A stretch of 46,989 bases of DNA, from positions 1-46,989 of the forward strand of contig JAPLCW010000004.1 of NCBI GenBank assembly GCA_026392015.1. The letters are read 5' to 3'. A program made the translations under genes and the position numbers. Source of the DNA: Candidatus Auribacterota bacterium (GTDB taxonomy: Bacteria > Auribacterota > Tritonobacteria > UBA1439). This document shows positions 45,285 to 46,989 of the stretch, one piece after another. Under the pieces are notes generated by a model, which made no database searches, was not told the origin of the DNA, and saw only the letters and a program-made list of their open reading frames with translations. How positions within the stretch are numbered: the stretch's first letter is position 1; every line of letters starts with the position of its first letter.

Positions 45285-45375
45285 CCTTCCCCCCTTGAGG
45301 GGAGCTTGTCCTGTCGAAGACCCTGAGCGAAGCCGAAGGGACCTTGTCGAAGGAAAGGTCAGGATGGGGGGTGTA
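45285..45375. repeat. CTTCCCCCCTTGAGGGGAGC repeat in inverted orientation
   Basis: CCTTCCCCCCTTGAGGGGAG, TGTCGAAGACCCTGAGCG, AAGCCGAAGGGACC and GGGGGTGTATTTG give, on the other strand, the module order of the mobile element at 39804 without its ends. The remaining gap from lepB (45180-45284) shows no gene. Confidence 0.65.
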
Positions 45376-45503
45376 TTTGCTCGTCCTATGATTGACCTAT
45401 TACGTTTTGCCAATAAACTCTACTGGACATTAGACGAGAATTGACGGCTGATCCAAAAAGGTATATTACTTATACCATTTAATTTGACCCCAGGAAGAGT
45501 GCA

Positions 45504-45740
45504 TTGAACAAAAAGAAGCACGGTATAGATTTTGCAGAAGCCCAAGCGCTTTGGCTGGATGATGACCGGGTCGAGATTCCCGCCCGAACAGTCGACGAGC
45601 TTCGCGTACTGGTTATTGGCCGGATCCGGGGAAGGCATTGGTCGGCGGTCATTACCCCCCGGCACGCCAGGATCAGGATCATCTCCGTGCGAAAATCCAG
45701 AATGGAGGAAGTTACGATTTATGAAAGCGAAACAATTTGA
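45504..45740 (+). CDS. brnT: BrnT family toxin
   Basis: BrnT-type ribonuclease toxin, 78 aa from a TTG at 45504 with AGGAAGAG upstream. The family core is clear: KKKHGIDFAEAQALWLDDDR, EIPARTVDELRVLVIG, RGRHWSAVITPRHARIRIIS, VRKSRMEEVTIYES. Upstream codons still read FDPRKSA in frame, the usual first strand of BrnT, but a TAA lies just before them, so the N-terminus may have been shortened by a frameshift. It overlaps brnA by 20 bp. Confidence 0.88.
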   Translation: MNKKKHGIDFAEAQALWLDDDRVEIPARTVDELRVLVIGRIRGRHWSAVITPRHARIRIISVRKSRMEEVTIYESETI

Positions 45741-45948
45741 TGCGCGTTTTGAGAAGGGCGAGAACATTACCCGTTTTCTGGACCGTTCCAGAGCGAAGCG
45801 ACCGGAGCGGGAGCAAAAGCGGGTCAATGTGGATTTCCCCATCTGGATGATACATTCGCTCGATAAAGAAGCAAGACGGCTTGGGGTCACGCGCCAGTCG
45901 GTCATCAAACTCTGGCTTGCCGAGAAGCTCAAAGAAGCAAGGGCATAA
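45721..45948 (+). CDS. brnA: BrnA family antitoxin
   Basis: 75 aa ribbon-helix-helix antitoxin. The N-terminal KAKQFDARFEKGENITRFLD binds toxin in relatives, and the C-terminal RVNVDFPIWMIHSLDKEARR and LGVTRQSVIKLWLAEKL form the RHH DNA-binding fold. GGAGGAAG lies about 9 bp before the ATG at 45721. The toxin-first order with overlap is the usual brnTA arrangement, and the complex normally represses its own promoter. Confidence 0.93.
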   Translation: MKAKQFDARFEKGENITRFLDRSRAKRPEREQKRVNVDFPIWMIHSLDKEARRLGVTRQSVIKLWLAEKLKEARA

Positions 45949-46098
45949 GAATGCCTGTCACCAGCACTTTGAAACTTATCTTCTTCCACCGGTTTGAAAG
46001 TTCCCTTTTCTTCTTCTTCTGGTCTATTCAAGTCACCGGAGGGACATCTTGGGACAAAAACGACCGTAATGTGTTCATAATGGCACGTAGAATGCGTT

Positions 46099-46210
46099 TA
46101 ATTCAGCGGGAACTCCCCGCCTGTAAAGGCGGGGATGAGAGCCATTTCCCGGCTTGCCGGGACAGCCGGCAGGCTGATCGGCCAAGTACCACGCCTGTAA
46201 AGGCGTGGGT
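46099..46210 (+). ncRNA. three-hairpin element, copy 2 (possible orphan transposon RNA)
   Basis: GCGGGAACTCCCCGCC opens it. Hairpin 1 is CCCCGCC (46115-46121), loop TGTAAA, GGCGGGG (46128-46134), followed by ATGAGAG. The central hairpin is CCCGGC-TT-GCCGGG (about 46148-46161). Hairpin 3 is CCACGCC (46189-46195), loop TGTAAA, GGCGTGG (46202-46208). Stems differ from copy 1 by paired changes. One frame reads RELPACKGGDE across hairpin 1, like the C-terminal tail of TnpB-type proteins, but no upstream tnpB coding remains. Confidence 0.45.
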
Positions 46211-46418
46211 ATCTATAGGCCTATTTATAGCAAGCCGCGTGCCAAGCTTAGGTGCATCTGCAAACCGGTGGAATCAGGAACTTTCACGCCGGTGGTCACA
46301 TTCACTCAATTTCAGCATATTTTCGGTTAAATATAGTGTTCTGACCCATGCTGTCAGATATAATCCATCACATTGCATAATAAGTATAAAACTAACTGTT
46401 CGGTGAAAGAGATAAACT

Positions 46419-46676
46419 ATGGACAAGACAATAAAGACATACCTCGATCGCGCAGCCGAGATCATTGGCGATCGCACTTCCAGCGAGATAGCGCATGATG
46501 ACGCAGTGGTTGAAGCGTTGAATCAGGGGCGCACGATCAAAGAGGCACTCGCAATCGCCGGAGAGAAGCATCCAGATGAAGCAATCAAATGGAATGACAG
46601 CAATATCGGCGACATAGCAGGCCATTACGAGTATCTGAAGGAACACAACCGCATCATGAAGATGCTCCAGAAATAG
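46419..46676 (+). CDS. small protein of unknown function
   Basis: 85 aa, acidic and helical, ATG 46419 with GGTGAAAGAG about 8 bp upstream. DKTIKTYLDRAAEIIGDRTS and EALNQGRTIKEALAIAGEKH look like soluble helices. IGDIAGHYEYLKEHNRIMKM suggests a C-terminal helix pair. I do not recognise a named family. It follows a TA pair and an unknown RNA-like element, so it may belong to an accessory region; no partner gene is visible. Confidence 0.6.
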   Translation: MDKTIKTYLDRAAEIIGDRTSSEIAHDDAVVEALNQGRTIKEALAIAGEKHPDEAIKWNDSNIGDIAGHYEYLKEHNRIMKMLQK

Positions 46677-46943
46677 AGAAAGAGATAAAGGCACCGAACA
46701 AGGCGGGCGCCCTCTGCGGGGCTTCGCCTTGCCTGCGCGGATGCGCGAGCGCTCGTGCGCTCGCTCCTCCCCGCGCCGTCTGCGGTCGCCGCTCAATTCC
46801 GTCGTTATATCAATCGAGCATATATCACAATTAAGCTCAATCAAGCTGATCGGGACTATCCCCAGTTTTTATAAGTAAATAGTCCTAACTGATGTACATA
46901 GAGGGAGTAGTGAATAAGGACAAGTGAAAACATGGCCCTCACC
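46677..46943. other. non-coding stretch before the last operator
   Basis: Contains GC-rich short inverted steps (GCGCGAGCGCTCGTGCGCTC region at about 46743-46763), as in intergenic filler, and an AT-rich right part. No gene is seen. Confidence 0.55.
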
Positions 46944-46983
46944 GTGATATGATGATTTTGGACAAATCATAACAACATATCAC
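46944..46983 (+). promoter_or_regulatory. large palindrome abutting the Shine-Dalgarno of a gene outside the window
   Basis: GTGATATG (46944-46951) + ATGATTT (46952-46958), loop TGGAC, AAATCAT (46964-46970), bulge AACAA, CATATCAC (46976-46983). The 15 paired positions end one base before AGGAGG at 46984-46989. It could be an operator or an mRNA hairpin that controls access to the ribosome site. Confidence 0.5.
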
Positions 46984-46989
46984 AGGAGG

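Overview
The window reads as chromosome of a Gram-negative, probably uncultured bacterium. An OstA/LptA-like envelope gene and a two-membrane style gene set point to a diderm, and the many palindromic intergenic repeats resemble those of candidate-phylum genomes (Omnitrophota or other PVC-like lineages). That placement is inference, since the window holds no rRNA or other decisive marker. Almost all genes lie on the + strand. The one clear exception is an amidohydrolase at the left end.

Layout. 1-960 has no gene but carries two short palindromic elements. A minus-strand cytosine-deaminase-like amidohydrolase follows (961-2163). 2.5-8.4 kb holds cofactor and RNA-modification genes: nadC, birA, coaX, mnmA, a HIT protein, pncC/cinA C-terminal type, and thpR. 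9.0-14.2 kb is a DNA/translation block: recA, an HtrA-like protein without its catalytic Ser, recX and alaS. 14.2-20.2 kb is a histidine run, hisD-C-B-H-A-F-I, without hisG or hisE. 20.5-22.7 kb is trpE-trpG. 23.1-32.3 kb is mixed: DUF2851, small membrane proteins, a metallo-beta-lactamase fold protein, a 23S rRNA uracil methyltransferase, a nitroreductase, metF, a radical SAM protein and a zinc alcohol dehydrogenase. 32.3-39.8 kb is a tight cluster: Mut7-C protein, OstA-like protein, trpC-F-B-A, mannose-1-phosphate guanylyltransferase, prs and ruvX. 40.2-45.2 kb has an M16 peptidase, lepA and lepB. 45.5-46.7 kb has a BrnT/BrnA toxin-antitoxin pair and a small unknown gene. The window ends at a palindrome and Shine-Dalgarno just before a gene that lies outside.

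Together the genes cover most of histidine and tryptophan synthesis, NAD, CoA and biotin handling, one-carbon metabolism (metF) and PRPP supply (prs feeds his, trp and nad pathways). trpD, hisG and hisE must lie elsewhere or be replaced.

The least expected content is between operons. Nearly every gap over 80 bp is filled with palindromic or nested repeats. One family (39804-40147 and 41800-42066) has 23-bp terminal inverted repeats and 8-bp AT-rich target duplications, so it is a miniature transposon. Two other sites (41468-41580 and 46099-46210) share a three-hairpin layout whose stems differ by compensatory changes, like an orphan transposon-encoded structured RNA. Other points are the HtrA-like Ser-to-Asp protein beside recA, a signal peptidase I with an inserted four-Cys zinc ribbon, and genes whose 3' ends run into repeats.
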